DNA of 44,881 nucleotides from Deltaproteobacteria bacterium HGW-Deltaproteobacteria-14 (GCA_002841945.1 PHBI01000085.1:1-44881), one strand, 5' to 3'; positions 26,417 through 36,382 are shown, numbered from the stretch's first letter. Numbers and translations are program-made. Notes: generated by a model not told the origin, from the letters alone.

Positions 26417-28141
26417 GTGACGAGCCCCGAGCGGGGCCTGGTCGTGAACACCGCCGCGCCGATCACCGTCGCGGGCACGGTCAGCGACAACCTCGGCACG
26501 GTCGCGTCGCTCACCATCAACGGCGCGCCGGTGACCCTCCCGGCCGCCGGCGGCGCCTTCAGCGCTCAGATCACGCCCACCTACGGGCTCAACCTGCTGC
26601 AGATCGAGGCCAAGGACCCCTATGATCTCAGCGAGCTCGTGACGCGCTCGGTCGAGGAGTCCACCGAGTACTACGCGATGGACGACGCCACGATCGCCAA
26701 CAACGGCGTCTCCAACGCGATCGCGCTGATGCTGACCCAGGAGGCGATCGACGACGGCGACCACACCGAGGCGGAGCTCGACGATCTCGCCAGCATCTTC
26801 AAGCTGTTCGTCGACAACATCGACGTCAGCGCCTTCCTCCAGAACCCGCTCGCCCAGTTCGCCTGCATCGGCGGGCAGTGCAGCCTCGACTTCACCGGCA
26901 TCACGTCGTCCTCGAGCACGATCGCGCTGACGCTGCAGAACGGCAAGATCCACACCCACATCGAGATCAACGACTTCGCGGCGACCATCACGCTGTGGGC
27001 GCCGTGCGGCGTGCCCGTCGTGTGCACCACCAACCCGATGGCGCTGCCCGGCGCGGCCACGGCGTCCAAGGTCATCTTCGACACCGACATCCTCATCTCC
27101 GTCAGCGGCGGGCAGACCACGAGCGCGGCGGAGAACACGACGGTGGTGCTGAACAACTTCGGCGTGGACCTCAACGACCCGACCGGGATCCTGCAGGGGC
27201 TCGTCACCGGAGCCATCACGCTCATCCAGGCGCCCCTCGAGGACGGGCTCGAGGCGCTCATCGCGGGGCTCGTGGAGGACCAGGTCGGCGGCGCGCTGAG
27301 CAGCCTCTTCGACGCGCTGAACATCGACCAGGCCTTCGACATCCCGTCCCCGGTCGGCGAGGGGGTCAACACCGTCCAGGTGAAGATGGTCGCGCGCGCC
27401 GTCGACATCTCGCCGGAGCGCCTGCAGCTCCGCCTCGACGGCATCTCCTACGCCCAGAACCCCGACCGCCCCTACGCGAGCCTCGGCTCCATCGGCCACC
27501 GCGGCTGCGCCAACTTCACGTCGCTGACCTTCCCGCCGTCGGCGCCAATGGTCGTCGGGCTCCACGACTCGTTCATCAACGAGCTCCTGTTCGCCGTCTG
27601 GGAGGGCGGGACGCTGAGCCTCGTCGTGGGCGAGGGAGACGAGCTCGGCTTCGACCTCCCGCTGCAGAACCTGGAGCTGTCGGTCGATCCGCTGCTGCCG
27701 CCGGTCTACAACTCCTGCGCCGGCCTCGGCGAGCGCCTGCAGCTCGGCGACCTCTACCTCGACCTGAAGTTCGACTTCGGCGGCCCCGCGCACATCGCGC
27801 TGTGGCTCCAGGCCGAGGCGCTGGTCGAGGTCGCCTTCGGGCTCAACGAGACCGGCGGCAACCAGATCCAGCTGAACATCGGCGACCTCGACCCGATGAT
27901 CCTCGAGGTCGTCCAGAACGAGGGCTACTTCGCCGGCGACGACCAGGCGGTGGTGGACCTCATCACGTCCCTGGTGCCGCAGCTGCTGTCGACCGTGACC
28001 GACAAGGCGCGCTTCGACCTGCCGGCCATCGACCTCGGCAGCCTCACGTCGGTCGTGCCCGCGGGGACCATCCTGAACCTCGACGTGCAGTCGGTCGAAC
28101 GCGACAACGCCTACCTGACGGTGAACGGCGCCCTGAAGTAG
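26417..28141 (+). CDS. Large lipoprotein, C-terminal part in shifted frame
   Basis: About 574 residues from GTG 26417, but the natural reading joins the preceding 289-residue part by one added base near 26406-26410, giving about 864 residues in total. The joined sequence reads AEAVAGGGLTVTSPERGL. This part starts with another beta-sandwich module (VNTAAPITVAGTVSDN). After that it has long stretches typical of large secreted myxobacterial proteins with no family that I recognise, including ITSSSSTIALTLQNGKIHTH, TNPMALPGAAT and an amphipathic C-terminal region LDVQSVERDNAYLTVNGALK. Function unknown; cell-surface location follows from the N-terminal half. Confidence 0.75.
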   Translation: MTSPERGLVVNTAAPITVAGTVSDNLGTVASLTINGAPVTLPAAGGAFSAQITPTYGLNLLQIEAKDPYDLSELVTRSVEESTEYYAMDDATIANNGVSNAIALMLTQEAIDDGDHTEAELDDLASIFKLFVDNIDVSAFLQNPLAQFACIGGQCSLDFTGITSSSSTIALTLQNGKIHTHIEINDFAATITLWAPCGVPVVCTTNPMALPGAATASKVIFDTDILISVSGGQTTSAAENTTVVLNNFGVDLNDPTGILQGLVTGAITLIQAPLEDGLEALIAGLVEDQVGGALSSLFDALNIDQAFDIPSPVGEGVNTVQVKMVARAVDISPERLQLRLDGISYAQNPDRPYASLGSIGHRGCANFTSLTFPPSAPMVVGLHDSFINELLFAVWEGGTLSLVVGEGDELGFDLPLQNLELSVDPLLPPVYNSCAGLGERLQLGDLYLDLKFDFGGPAHIALWLQAEALVEVAFGLNETGGNQIQLNIGDLDPMILEVVQNEGYFAGDDQAVVDLITSLVPQLLSTVTDKARFDLPAIDLGSLTSVVPAGTILNLDVQSVERDNAYLTVNGALK

Positions 28142-28177
28142 CCGCTCCGGGGGCCCTGACCCCGCGACGGAGGAGCC

Positions 28178-28900
28178 ATGAGCACACCACGCGTCGCCTT
28201 CGTCGCCGGCGCGACCGGCTACACCGGTCAGGCCGTCGTCCGCCACCTCGTCGGGCTCGGCGTTCGTGCGATCGCGCACGTCCGCCCCGACTCTTCACGG
28301 CACTCGGAGTGGCACTCCGAGTTCACATCGCTGGGCGCCGAGGTGTGCAGCGCAGCGTGGTCCGGCGCGGAGCTGACCGAGGCCGTGCGCGACCTCGGCG
28401 CGACCGAGGTGTACGGCCTCGTGGGGACGACGATGAAGCGCGCCCGTGAGCTCGGCCGGCGCGGTGGGGACGCGGCCGCGGCGTCCCACGACGCGGTCGA
28501 CTTCGGCCTGACCAAGCACCTCGTCGACGCCTGCGTGGCCGCGGGGACGCGGCCGTGGCTCGTCTACCTGTCGTCGGTCGGCGCGTCGCCGTCGGCGCGC
28601 GGCAGCTACCTGCGGGCCCGGGGGCGCGCGGAGGCGGCGGTCGAGGCGTCGGGGCTGCCGTGGACCACCCTGCGGGCGTCGTTCATCACCGGGCCGGACC
28701 GCGGCGAGTCCCGACCGGCCGAGCGCGCCAGCGCCGCCGTCGGCGACGGGGTGCTCGCGCTCGCGGCGCTGTTCGGCGGCAGGCGCCTGCGCGACCGCTA
28801 CCGCTCGGTCACCGCCGACGACCTCGCGGGGCTGCTCGTCGCCCTCCCCGGCCAGCCCGAGCGCGAGGGCGCCGTCCTGACCCTCGACCAGCTGCGCTGA
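28178..28900 (+). CDS. NAD(P)-binding atypical short-chain dehydrogenase (NmrA/SDR-like)
   Basis: 240 residues. The N-terminal dinucleotide motif is VAGATGYTGQAVVRHL (GxxGxxG), followed by VRPDS at the end of strand 2. A YLSSVGAS strand and a YLRARGRAEAAVEASGLPW segment with the SDR-type Tyr-x3-Arg (Lys replaced by Arg) follow; TTLRASFITGPDRGESRP is the usual continuation. It is probably an oxidoreductase or a redox-sensing NmrA-like protein. GGAGG lies seven bases before ATG 28178. It follows the lipoprotein by 36 bases. Confidence 0.88.
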   Translation: MSTPRVAFVAGATGYTGQAVVRHLVGLGVRAIAHVRPDSSRHSEWHSEFTSLGAEVCSAAWSGAELTEAVRDLGATEVYGLVGTTMKRARELGRRGGDAAAASHDAVDFGLTKHLVDACVAAGTRPWLVYLSSVGASPSARGSYLRARGRAEAAVEASGLPWTTLRASFITGPDRGESRPAERASAAVGDGVLALAALFGGRRLRDRYRSVTADDLAGLLVALPGQPEREGAVLTLDQLR

Positions 28901-28903
28901 CCG

Positions 28904-29149
28904 TCACATGCGCCGCAGGGCCCACAGCGCCTCGGCCTGCTGCGGGTCGGCGCGCAGCTTCGCGACCACCCCGCGCCACGCCGCCGCCTCGCTCGCGTCC
29001 TCGCTGCGCTCGGCGAAGGCGGCGATGACGTCCGCGGTGCCGGCGGCGGACCGCGCGCCGTCGTAGGCCATGATCCTGAGCGCCATCACCAGCTGGGGCT
29101 CCGTCCACCCCGCCCTGCGCAGCACGTCCCGCGCTACCGCCTTGTGCAA
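28904..29149 (-). CDS. Small helical protein of unknown function
   Basis: 81 residues from TTG 29149, chosen because GGAGG (29158-29162 on the complement) stands eight bases before it. The protein is helical with no signal or membrane segment: TEPQLVMALRIMAYDG, TADVIAAFAERSEDASEAAA and DPQQAEALWALRRM. It is convergent with the preceding gene, three bases apart. I do not recognise a family; a soluble helical protein is all that can be said. Confidence 0.55.
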   Translation of the reverse strand: MHKAVARDVLRRAGWTEPQLVMALRIMAYDGARSAAGTADVIAAFAERSEDASEAAAWRGVVAKLRADPQQAEALWALRRM

Positions 29150-29198
29150 TGCCTTCGCCTCCGCGCCGCGACCACCTCGCCGCGAGGATAGCAGCCCT

Positions 29199-29390
29199 TC
29201 AGTGTACCGCCCACGCGATCGCCAACGCGACCAGGGCCCAGGCGCCCGCCGCGCGGACGATGCCCCCCGCCGTCCACCCGGTCCACTCCCGCTCGGGGAT
29301 CACCCGCGTGGCGCTGGGGTGGGACGCCGTGTGTACCTCCGTGGTCAGCCGCGGCCGCGCCGACCCGTCATTCCCCGGCCCCGCGACCAA
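29199..29390 (-). CDS. Possible tiny protein with C-terminal membrane segment
   Basis: The frame ends IVRAAGAWALVALAIAWAVH, a clean C-terminal membrane helix preceded by VIPEREWTGWTAGG. The start is uncertain: TTG 29390 gives 63 residues, GTG 29303 gives 34, and neither has a good Shine-Dalgarno. It fills the otherwise empty 282 bases between the small helical protein and the helicase. Kept as a low-confidence call. Confidence 0.25.
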   Translation of the reverse strand: MVAGPGNDGSARPRLTTEVHTASHPSATRVIPEREWTGWTAGGIVRAAGAWALVALAIAWAVH

Positions 29391-29431
29391 TCCCGTTGGG
29401 TTCGCACCGAGGATCTGCTAGAGGCTCCGGC

Positions 29432-32317
29432 GTGCTCGACGACCTCTTCCAAGCCATCCGTGAGTCGGTGTCCGCCGCCGACTGGTCCGCCGGCGTCGGG
29501 CTCGCCCGCGACGGCCTCGTCACCCTCGAGCGCGAGGAGGACGACGAGCTGACCCTGCGCGTCGTCGCCGCCAGCAAGCGCCGCTCCTTCGAGGTCACCC
29601 TGTGGCCCGAGGACGAGGAGTGGCAGTGCGACTGCCCCGGCGGCGACGACTGCTGCGGCCACGTCGCGGCGGCCATCATCGCCCTGCGTCAGGCCAAGAA
29701 GGAGGGGGCTTCGCTGCAACGCAGCAAAGACGCCCTGGGCCGGCTGGTATACGTCTTCAGGCGCAGCGGTGACTCCATCGCGCTGCAGCGCATGATGGAG
29801 CTCGAGGGGAAGGCCCAGCCGTGGAACCAGGGCCTCGCGACCGACGGTCAGGCCCCGATCATCACGAGCCAGGCGGACCTGATGGCGGAGCGGGCGCTGG
29901 GCACCTGGCGCCACGGGGTCGTCCCGGCGACGTCGATGGCGCAGCTGCTCGAGGCCGTCGCGGGGTGCGAGCGGGTGACCCTCGATGGGCTCGAGCTCAA
30001 GGCCTCGGGCGAGCCCGTGACCCCGCGGGCGGTGGTCAGCGACGACGGCGACGGCTTCACCGTGCGGCTCGTGGTCGACCCGGGCGTGACGGAGCTGTTT
30101 CGCAACCGCGCGGTGCTGTGTGACGGGGTGTTGCGCCCGGTCGGCGACGGCGGGCTGGGCGAGCGCGACCTGCGCGAGCTGCCGCGCGGGCGCTACTACC
30201 GCCCCGAAGACGTGACCGAGCTGGCGGGGCGCGTCATCGCGGAGCTGAAGAAGCGGGTACCGGTTCAGATCGAGACCAAGCGCCTGCCGACCGGCAAGGC
30301 GGAGCCCCCGCGGGTCATCGTGGAGGTCTCCGACGAGGACGACCAGCTCACGGTGTTCCCGACCCTGGTCTACGGCGACCCGCCCACGGCGCGGGTCGAC
30401 CGCGGGCACCTCGTCCTGCTCGGCGGCGCGCTGCCGATCCGCGACCCCCGCACCGAGGACCACCTGACCGCGCGCCTCGCCCGCGGCCTCGGGCTCGAGC
30501 CGGGCCGCAAGGCGCACTTCTCCGGCGAGGAGGCCGTCGCCTTCGTCTCGCGCCTCGAGCGCTTCCAGGGGGGCGAGATCGTCGGGACCGCCCACGAGGA
30601 CTACTACCTCGCGGCGCCGCTGGTGCCCGAGGTCGAGCTCGACGACGAGGGCCACGTCACGCTGCGCTTCGAGTCCGACGACGCCCCGGCGGACCCGGCG
30701 CGGGTGATGCGGGCGTGGCGCAAGGGGCTGCAGCTCGCGCCCCTCGAGGGCGGCGGCTGGGCGCCGCTGCCGCGGGACTGGCTGCGTCGCTACGGGCACG
30801 CCATCGAGGGGCTGCTCCGCGCCAAGGACGCCCAGGGCGAGCTCCCACCGTCGGCGCTCGGCGACATGGCGCAGCTGTGCGAGGCGCTCGACCGCCCGCT
30901 CCCGCCGCGATTCGCGCGCCTGAAGGCGCTGCTCGGGGACTTCACCGGGATCCCCGAGGCGCCCGCCCCCGCCGACCTCACGGCGACCCTGCGCCACTAC
31001 CAGCAGGCGGGCCTCGACTGGCTGACGTTCTTGCGCGGCGCCGGGCTCGGCGGCCTCCTCGCCGACGACATGGGCCTCGGCAAGACGCTGCAGGCGCTGT
31101 GCGCGGTGCGGGGCCGGACCCTGGTGGTCGCCCCGACGAGCGTGCTGTTCAACTGGGCCGAGGAGGCGGCGAAGTTCCGCCCGTCGCTGAAGGTCGCGAC
31201 GTACCACGGCCCGCGGCGGGCGCTCGACCCCGACGCCGACGTGACGCTGACGACGTGGGCGCTGTTGCGGCTCGACAGCGAGGCGCTGTCGGCGGTCGAC
31301 TGGGACATGGTCGTCCTCGACGAGGCGCAGGCCATGAAGAACCCCGACAGCCAGGTCGCCCAGGCGGCCTATCGGCTGCGCGCGGGCTTCCGGCTGACGC
31401 TGACCGGCACGCCGGTCGAGAACCGCCTCGACGACCTGTGGAGCCAGATCCACTTCTCGAACCCGGGGCTCCTCGGGGGGCGCTCCGACTTCGTGGAGCG
31501 CTACGCCGACCCCATCGCCGCTGGCGACCGGCAGGCGGCGCTGCGGCTGCGCGAGCGGGTCCGGCCGTTCATATTGCGCCGCATGAAGCGCGAGGTCGCA
31601 CCCGAGCTTCCACCGCGCACAGACGTCGTGCTGCACTGCGAGATGAGCGCCGCCGAGCGGGACGTCTACGAGGCGATCCGCGCGGCCACCCAGAAGGAGG
31701 TGGTGGCGGCGCTGCAGGGGGGCGGGAGCGTCATCGCGGCGCTCGAGGCGCTGCTGCGGCTGCGCCAGGCGGCGTGTCACCCGGGGTTGATCCCGGGGCA
31801 GCAGGCCGAGACCTCGTCGAAGATCGCGCTGCTGCTCGAGGTGCTCGAGGAGGCGGCGTCGGAGGGGCACAAGGCGCTGGTCTTCAGCCAGTGGACGTCG
31901 CTGCTCGACCTCGTCGAGCCGCACCTGACCGCCGCGGGGCTCGACTTCGTCCGGCTCGACGGCTCGACCCGCGACCGCGGGGCGGTGGTCAACGCCTTCC
32001 AGTCCGACGACGGGCCGCCGGTGATGCTGCTGTCGCTCAAGGCGGGCGGCACCGGGCTCAACCTGACGGCGGCCGACCACGTGATGCTGCTCGACCCGTG
32101 GTGGAACCCGGCGGTCGAGGATCAGGCGGCGGACCGCGCGCACCGCATCGGGCAGGAGCGCCCGGTGGTGGTGCACCGGCTCGTGTCCCAGGACACGGTC
32201 GAGGAGCGGATCCTCGGCCTTCAGGCGAAGAAGCGCGCCCTGGCCGAGGCGGCCGTCGGCGACGCCTCACAGGCCGCGTCGATCACCCGCGACGACCTGC
32301 TGGCGCTCCTCGCGTGA
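29432..32317 (+). CDS. SNF2-family helicase with N-terminal SWIM zinc finger
   Basis: 961 residues from GTG 29432 (GAGG seven bases upstream); the earlier TTG at 29396 is less likely. A SWIM zinc finger lies near residues 66-77 (CDCPGGDDCCGH: C66, C68, Cys at 74/75, H77). A middle region of about 420 residues is typical of bacterial SNF2 proteins (HepA/RapA-like relatives). The SNF2 ATPase core follows: LADDMGLGKT at about 545, VVAPTSVLFNW, DEAQ at about 628, TLTGTPVENRLDDLWSQIHF, VFSQWTSLLDLV and the motif V/VI region GGTGLNLTAADHV and QAADRAHRIGQ. All motifs are intact. Such proteins translocate on DNA and remodel protein-DNA complexes. Confidence 0.96.
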   Translation: MLDDLFQAIRESVSAADWSAGVGLARDGLVTLEREEDDELTLRVVAASKRRSFEVTLWPEDEEWQCDCPGGDDCCGHVAAAIIALRQAKKEGASLQRSKDALGRLVYVFRRSGDSIALQRMMELEGKAQPWNQGLATDGQAPIITSQADLMAERALGTWRHGVVPATSMAQLLEAVAGCERVTLDGLELKASGEPVTPRAVVSDDGDGFTVRLVVDPGVTELFRNRAVLCDGVLRPVGDGGLGERDLRELPRGRYYRPEDVTELAGRVIAELKKRVPVQIETKRLPTGKAEPPRVIVEVSDEDDQLTVFPTLVYGDPPTARVDRGHLVLLGGALPIRDPRTEDHLTARLARGLGLEPGRKAHFSGEEAVAFVSRLERFQGGEIVGTAHEDYYLAAPLVPEVELDDEGHVTLRFESDDAPADPARVMRAWRKGLQLAPLEGGGWAPLPRDWLRRYGHAIEGLLRAKDAQGELPPSALGDMAQLCEALDRPLPPRFARLKALLGDFTGIPEAPAPADLTATLRHYQQAGLDWLTFLRGAGLGGLLADDMGLGKTLQALCAVRGRTLVVAPTSVLFNWAEEAAKFRPSLKVATYHGPRRALDPDADVTLTTWALLRLDSEALSAVDWDMVVLDEAQAMKNPDSQVAQAAYRLRAGFRLTLTGTPVENRLDDLWSQIHFSNPGLLGGRSDFVERYADPIAAGDRQAALRLRERVRPFILRRMKREVAPELPPRTDVVLHCEMSAAERDVYEAIRAATQKEVVAALQGGGSVIAALEALLRLRQAACHPGLIPGQQAETSSKIALLLEVLEEAASEGHKALVFSQWTSLLDLVEPHLTAAGLDFVRLDGSTRDRGAVVNAFQSDDGPPVMLLSLKAGGTGLNLTAADHVMLLDPWWNPAVEDQAADRAHRIGQERPVVVHRLVSQDTVEERILGLQAKKRALAEAAVGDASQAASITRDDLLALLA

Positions 32318-32323
32318 CAAAAC

Positions 32324-32361
32324 GGAGCAGAGGGGTGGCCCCGCGCCGGCCCCCCTGCTCC
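32324..32361. terminator. Hairpin between helicase and small membrane protein genes
   Basis: GGAGCAG and CTGCTCC form a 7-bp stem, extended by GGGG/CCCC across a mismatched A. The minus-strand side is followed by GTTTTG, so it would best end transcripts of the small minus-strand gene; on the plus strand no T-run follows. Confidence 0.6.
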
Positions 32362-32378
32362 CAAACCGAGGCCAGTGC

Positions 32379-32531
32379 TCAGTCGCTAGCCGGCCGCGGA
32401 ACGACGCGCGAGGCCGCTCTGGAGATCTCGGAGGCCATGCGCTCGAAGCGCAGGCCCTGGGAGATGCTGCGACGCGCCATCAGGAACGTCGCCACGATCG
32501 TCACACCCGCGCACGAAAATAGGACCACCAT
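32379..32531 (-). CDS. Very small membrane protein (50 residues)
   Basis: From ATG 32531 the minus strand reads MVVLFSCAGVTIVATFLMAR as one membrane segment, followed by a basic, soluble tail that starts RSISQGLRFERMASE and ends PRPASD at TGA 32379. The start is supported by GGGGAGG, nine bases upstream. The gene has its own hairpin terminator (32324-32361). The membrane helix at the very N-terminus with a positive cytoplasmic tail is a common small-protein layout. No family is recognised. It is antisense to nothing and lies in an otherwise empty gap of 448 bases. Confidence 0.65.
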   Translation of the reverse strand: MVVLFSCAGVTIVATFLMARRSISQGLRFERMASEISRAASRVVPRPASD

Positions 32532-32765
32532 CGTGTTCAACCTCCCCGTAACAACCACACGACTTCAGGTACTGAAAAGATGTCGTCGGGATCCGGAGAA
32601 GCTTTAGGGGCAAAACGCGAGCGCGGAGAACATCGCTGTAATCGTGAGCGGACGCCGTTTCCATAAACCCCGCCCGACCACCGAGCCCGGGACGGCGCTG
32701 GTCGCGAAGCTGGATCCGTCCGCCCCGCGCGAGTATCGTCGCCGCGGCACACTCGGAGGTCCCCC

Positions 32766-33935
32766 ATGGCAAGCCGTCTCTCCACCGTCCTGGTCGCGCT
32801 GGCCGTCACCCCACTCGCCGTCGCCTGCAGCGACGGGGGCACCGCGACGCCGGGCACGACCACGCCAGGGTCCGAGGCGAGCGCGTTCGACAACTACTTC
32901 GGGCTCGGCGGCGGCCGCTCGGCCAACGACTCCGGGGCCACCGCCCAGGAAGGGTGCGCGGACGACAACTGCACCACCGACCCGAACGCCCCCATGCCGG
33001 TCTACGTCCCGCCGGTGTGCGAGAGCCCGCTGGCGCCGCCGGCCGGCGCCCTCGCGGCCTGCCAGACGTTCTGCGCCAAGGTGACGGCGTGCGCCGGCGA
33101 GCCCGCGGCGACCGCGGCCTGCGCGAGCGACTGCGCGGCGTCGCTGGCCGGGACCGAGCTGGCGGCGGCGCAGCAGATCTTCGGCTGCTTCACGGCGGCG
33201 AGCTGCGACGACATCGCCAACTGGGGTGGCGGCGGCGGCGACACCACCGAGCCGAGCGATCCGCGCACCGACGTCCCGTCGACCGACCCGGCCGGCCCGG
33301 ACGCGGGCGGCGGCAGCGAGAGCCCGGCACCCGAGGAGGGCAGCGACCCGCTCCCGCCGCGCGAGGGCGGCGGCGAGGTCGTCGTGGCGGCGAACCCGAT
33401 CGGCGCGTGCGTTGACGCGGTCTTCATGAGCTGGGCGGACGGGACGCTGCCGGCGGCCAAGCAGGCGGTGTGTGACGCGGTGCCGGCCAACGTCGAGCGC
33501 TGCGACGTGGGGGACACGGCGGTGGTCAGCTCCGGCGGCGGTCAGGCCTCGAGCGGGTCGCCCCCCGACGGCGGCAGCGACGGCTCGAGCCCGTCGGAGC
33601 CGGCCCAGATCCCGCGCGAGGATCCGATCGAGCCCGAGGAGGAGCAGGCGTCCTACGACGACGACGACGCTGCCGAGTGCCGCGCCCTCGGGGCCCTGCT
33701 GAGCCAGCAGACCTTCGCGCGCATCGGCGCCTGCGACGCCCTGGCCGACTGCGACGCGCGCGACGCGTGCCTCGAGCAGGTGCTGGTGTGTGCGCCCTTC
33801 ATCGAGATCATCTACTTCGGCGGCGGCAGCGCGAGCACCACCGTCGACGTCGTCGAGCCGCGCTCCACCGACAGCGGCGAGGGCAGCGCCTCGTCGGGCG
33901 GCACCGACCCGGCCGAGACCCCGCCGCCGCGCTGA
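32766..33935 (+). CDS. Cys-containing lipoprotein with acidic low-complexity linkers
   Basis: 389 residues. MASRLSTVLVALAVTPLAVAC is a lipoprotein signal with Cys21. Three short Cys-rich blocks (VCESPLAPPAG/CQTFCAKVTACAG/CASDCAASLAG/CFTAASCDD; GACVDAVF/AVCDAVPANVERCD; CRALGALLS/CDALADCDARDACLEQVLVC) are separated by long Gly/Ser/Asp/Pro/Glu linkers. The Cys-block pattern resembles the repeated 'outer membrane lipoprotein' Cys motifs of Myxococcota (C..C......C). Each block could be a small disulfide-bonded helical domain. The ATG at 32766 follows GGAGGT closely. Function unknown. Confidence 0.85.
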   Translation: MASRLSTVLVALAVTPLAVACSDGGTATPGTTTPGSEASAFDNYFGLGGGRSANDSGATAQEGCADDNCTTDPNAPMPVYVPPVCESPLAPPAGALAACQTFCAKVTACAGEPAATAACASDCAASLAGTELAAAQQIFGCFTAASCDDIANWGGGGGDTTEPSDPRTDVPSTDPAGPDAGGGSESPAPEEGSDPLPPREGGGEVVVAANPIGACVDAVFMSWADGTLPAAKQAVCDAVPANVERCDVGDTAVVSSGGGQASSGSPPDGGSDGSSPSEPAQIPREDPIEPEEEQASYDDDDAAECRALGALLSQQTFARIGACDALADCDARDACLEQVLVCAPFIEIIYFGGGSASTTVDVVEPRSTDSGEGSASSGGTDPAETPPPR

Positions 33936-33956
33936 GGCGTTGAGAGACGTCGCCGG

Positions 33957-35060
33957 CTACAGCCCGGGGGCGAAGGCCGCGGCCTCGAGGGTCGCGGGCG
34001 TGGCGCGGGCGAGGGGCAGGCGCACGGCGTCGCTGTGGAGCTGGCGGAAGTAGCCGGCGAGGACCTCGTTGGGGGCCGTGAGCGAGCGGGCGTCGCGGTC
34101 GCAGGCGGCCACGAACAGGCGCAGCACGCCGAGCCCCGCGAGCAGGGTCGGGAAACGCAGAGGCTCGAAGGACTCGAGGGCCACCGCCACGAGCTCGCTG
34201 GGGGTCGGGCGCGGGTCCGCGGGCGGCGCGGCGCAGGCGACCTTGACGAAGGCGTCGGACGCGGTGAGCGCCTTGCAGTGGTCGAGCACGCCGGAGAGCG
34301 CCGCGGCGAGCGTGCGCGCGGGCAGCGCCGGGTCCTGGGTCGGCGTGAGCGAGAAGCGGGTCACGAGCAGGGTGATCGCCTGATCGAGGCCCGCCATGGC
34401 GGTGGCCGCCGCGCGGATGGACGCCGCCGCCTCGGTCAGCCACGCGTCGACGGCCGCGAAGGGCGCGCTGACGTGGGCGTCGAGCCGCACGACCTCCGGG
34501 ACGACGCGGACCAGCAGGCGCGGGGAGACGTCGCGCCGCGACTCGAGGACGCGCGCGTAGCGGGCGACGGCGTCGGGCTCGCGGGTGCGCTGGGGCCACG
34601 GGCACTCCGGGCGCACCGGGACGCGCGCGCCGAGCGGCGTCACCGTCGGCTGGCCAGGGTAGAGCTGGCAGACGCTGGGCTTGGCCTCGGGGCCGATGGC
34701 GTCGTGGATGCGGCAGCGCTCGGCGGGGTCGAAGAACAGGCAGCGCCCGTCGTCGCGCTGGGTCAGCACGCGCGCCCCCGCCATGTCCCCCGGGCGGGGC
34801 GGGCGAAAGATCGCGAAGGCGGTGACGCCGAGGCGCGCGGCGGCGGCGGTGACGCGGTCTACCTCGGCCTCGGGGACGGCGATCTGGTAGGTGCAGCACT
34901 TGAGGCGGCAGCGCGAGCACTGGCCATCCGGGGCCTCGCCGGCGGCGACGAGGGCGTCGAGGTGAGCGTCGAGGGGCTGCCAGCTGAGCTGCCCGACGAG
35001 GGCGTAGGGGTCACCCTCGCCGCGGGCGTCGTGCTCGAAGAGCGGGGTGTCTTGGGGCAA
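33957..35060 (-). CDS. YkgJ-family metal cluster protein
   Basis: 367 residues. The N-terminal cluster motif is C48-x2-C51-x3-CC (CSRCRLKCC) followed by TYQIAVPEAEVDRV. The rest of the motif, CLFFD, CRIHDAIGPEAKPSVCQLYP and PECPW, is the usual YkgJ continuation; these Cys residues are thought to bind Zn or Fe. The C-terminal 200 residues are helical and not recognised, making this longer than the usual 110-residue YkgJ. It is encoded 20 bases after folA on the same strand, so probably cotranscribed with thyA-folA. Role unknown. Confidence 0.82.
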   Translation of the reverse strand: MPQDTPLFEHDARGEGDPYALVGQLSWQPLDAHLDALVAAGEAPDGQCSRCRLKCCTYQIAVPEAEVDRVTAAAARLGVTAFAIFRPPRPGDMAGARVLTQRDDGRCLFFDPAERCRIHDAIGPEAKPSVCQLYPGQPTVTPLGARVPVRPECPWPQRTREPDAVARYARVLESRRDVSPRLLVRVVPEVVRLDAHVSAPFAAVDAWLTEAAASIRAAATAMAGLDQAITLLVTRFSLTPTQDPALPARTLAAALSGVLDHCKALTASDAFVKVACAAPPADPRPTPSELVAVALESFEPLRFPTLLAGLGVLRLFVAACDRDARSLTAPNEVLAGYFRQLHSDAVRLPLARATPATLEAAAFAPGL

Positions 35061-35080
35061 GAGAGTGGCTCCCAGCGCGG

Positions 35081-35596
35081 CTAGCCGCGCTCCCAGCGCT
35101 CGAAGGTGAAGCCCACGCCGTCGTGGACGTGGGGGCCGGACGCACCGACGCGGTGGTATCCGGGGATGGGGAAGGCGACGCGGACGTCGCAGGCGAAGTC
35201 ACGGGCGATGCGGGTGAGGACGACGGCGCGGCAGCGCGGGTCGGCGAAGGCCTGGGCGTAGACCTGGGCGCCGCCGATGACGAAGACCTGGTCGCAGCCC
35301 TCGGCCGCTTCGAGCGCCCCGTCGAGGTCGTGGGCGGTGTGCGCGGGGAGGGGCGCGGCGTAGTGGAGGTCGCGGCTCATGACGATGTTGCGGCGGCCCT
35401 CGAGGGGGCGGAAGCGCGGCGGGATGGTGTCCCAGGTGGCGCGGCCCATGATGACGGCGTTGGTGCCCTGGCCCATGGTGGTGCGCTTGAAGTGGCGCAG
35501 ATCGGCCGGGAGGTGCCAGGGGAGGTCGCCAGCGCGCGCGATGCCGCCGGTGAGGTCGGCGGCGAGGATGGCCGTGAAGGTGCGGGTCGAGGGCAT
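35081..35596 (-). CDS. folA: Dihydrofolate reductase
   Basis: 171 residues. Reduces dihydrofolate to tetrahydrofolate with NADPH, restoring the folate that thymidylate synthase oxidises. Family marks: AILAADLTGGIARAGDLPWHLPADLRHFKRTT with the substrate-binding Asp in LPADLRHFK, VIMGRATWDTIP, RRNIVMSRD and VFVIGGAQVYAQA. The start ATG is at 35596, directly after the thyA stop with no gap. It is the middle gene of a thyA-folA-ykgJ operon. Normal length and motifs, so it should be active. Confidence 0.97.
   Translation of the reverse strand: MPSTRTFTAILAADLTGGIARAGDLPWHLPADLRHFKRTTMGQGTNAVIMGRATWDTIPPRFRPLEGRRNIVMSRDLHYAAPLPAHTAHDLDGALEAAEGCDQVFVIGGAQVYAQAFADPRCRAVVLTRIARDFACDVRVAFPIPGYHRVGASGPHVHDGVGFTFERWERG

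Positions 35597-36382
<786 letters not shown>

Noticed and set aside
29345..32176. 943-residue minus-strand open frame opposite the SNF2 helicase
   Set aside because: No start signal or domain; antisense shadow of a complete SNF2 gene.
32386..32772. 128-residue minus-strand open frame in the helicase-lipoprotein gap
   Set aside because: Low coding character and a start inside the lipoprotein; the 50-residue frame at 32379-32531 is better supported by its Shine-Dalgarno.
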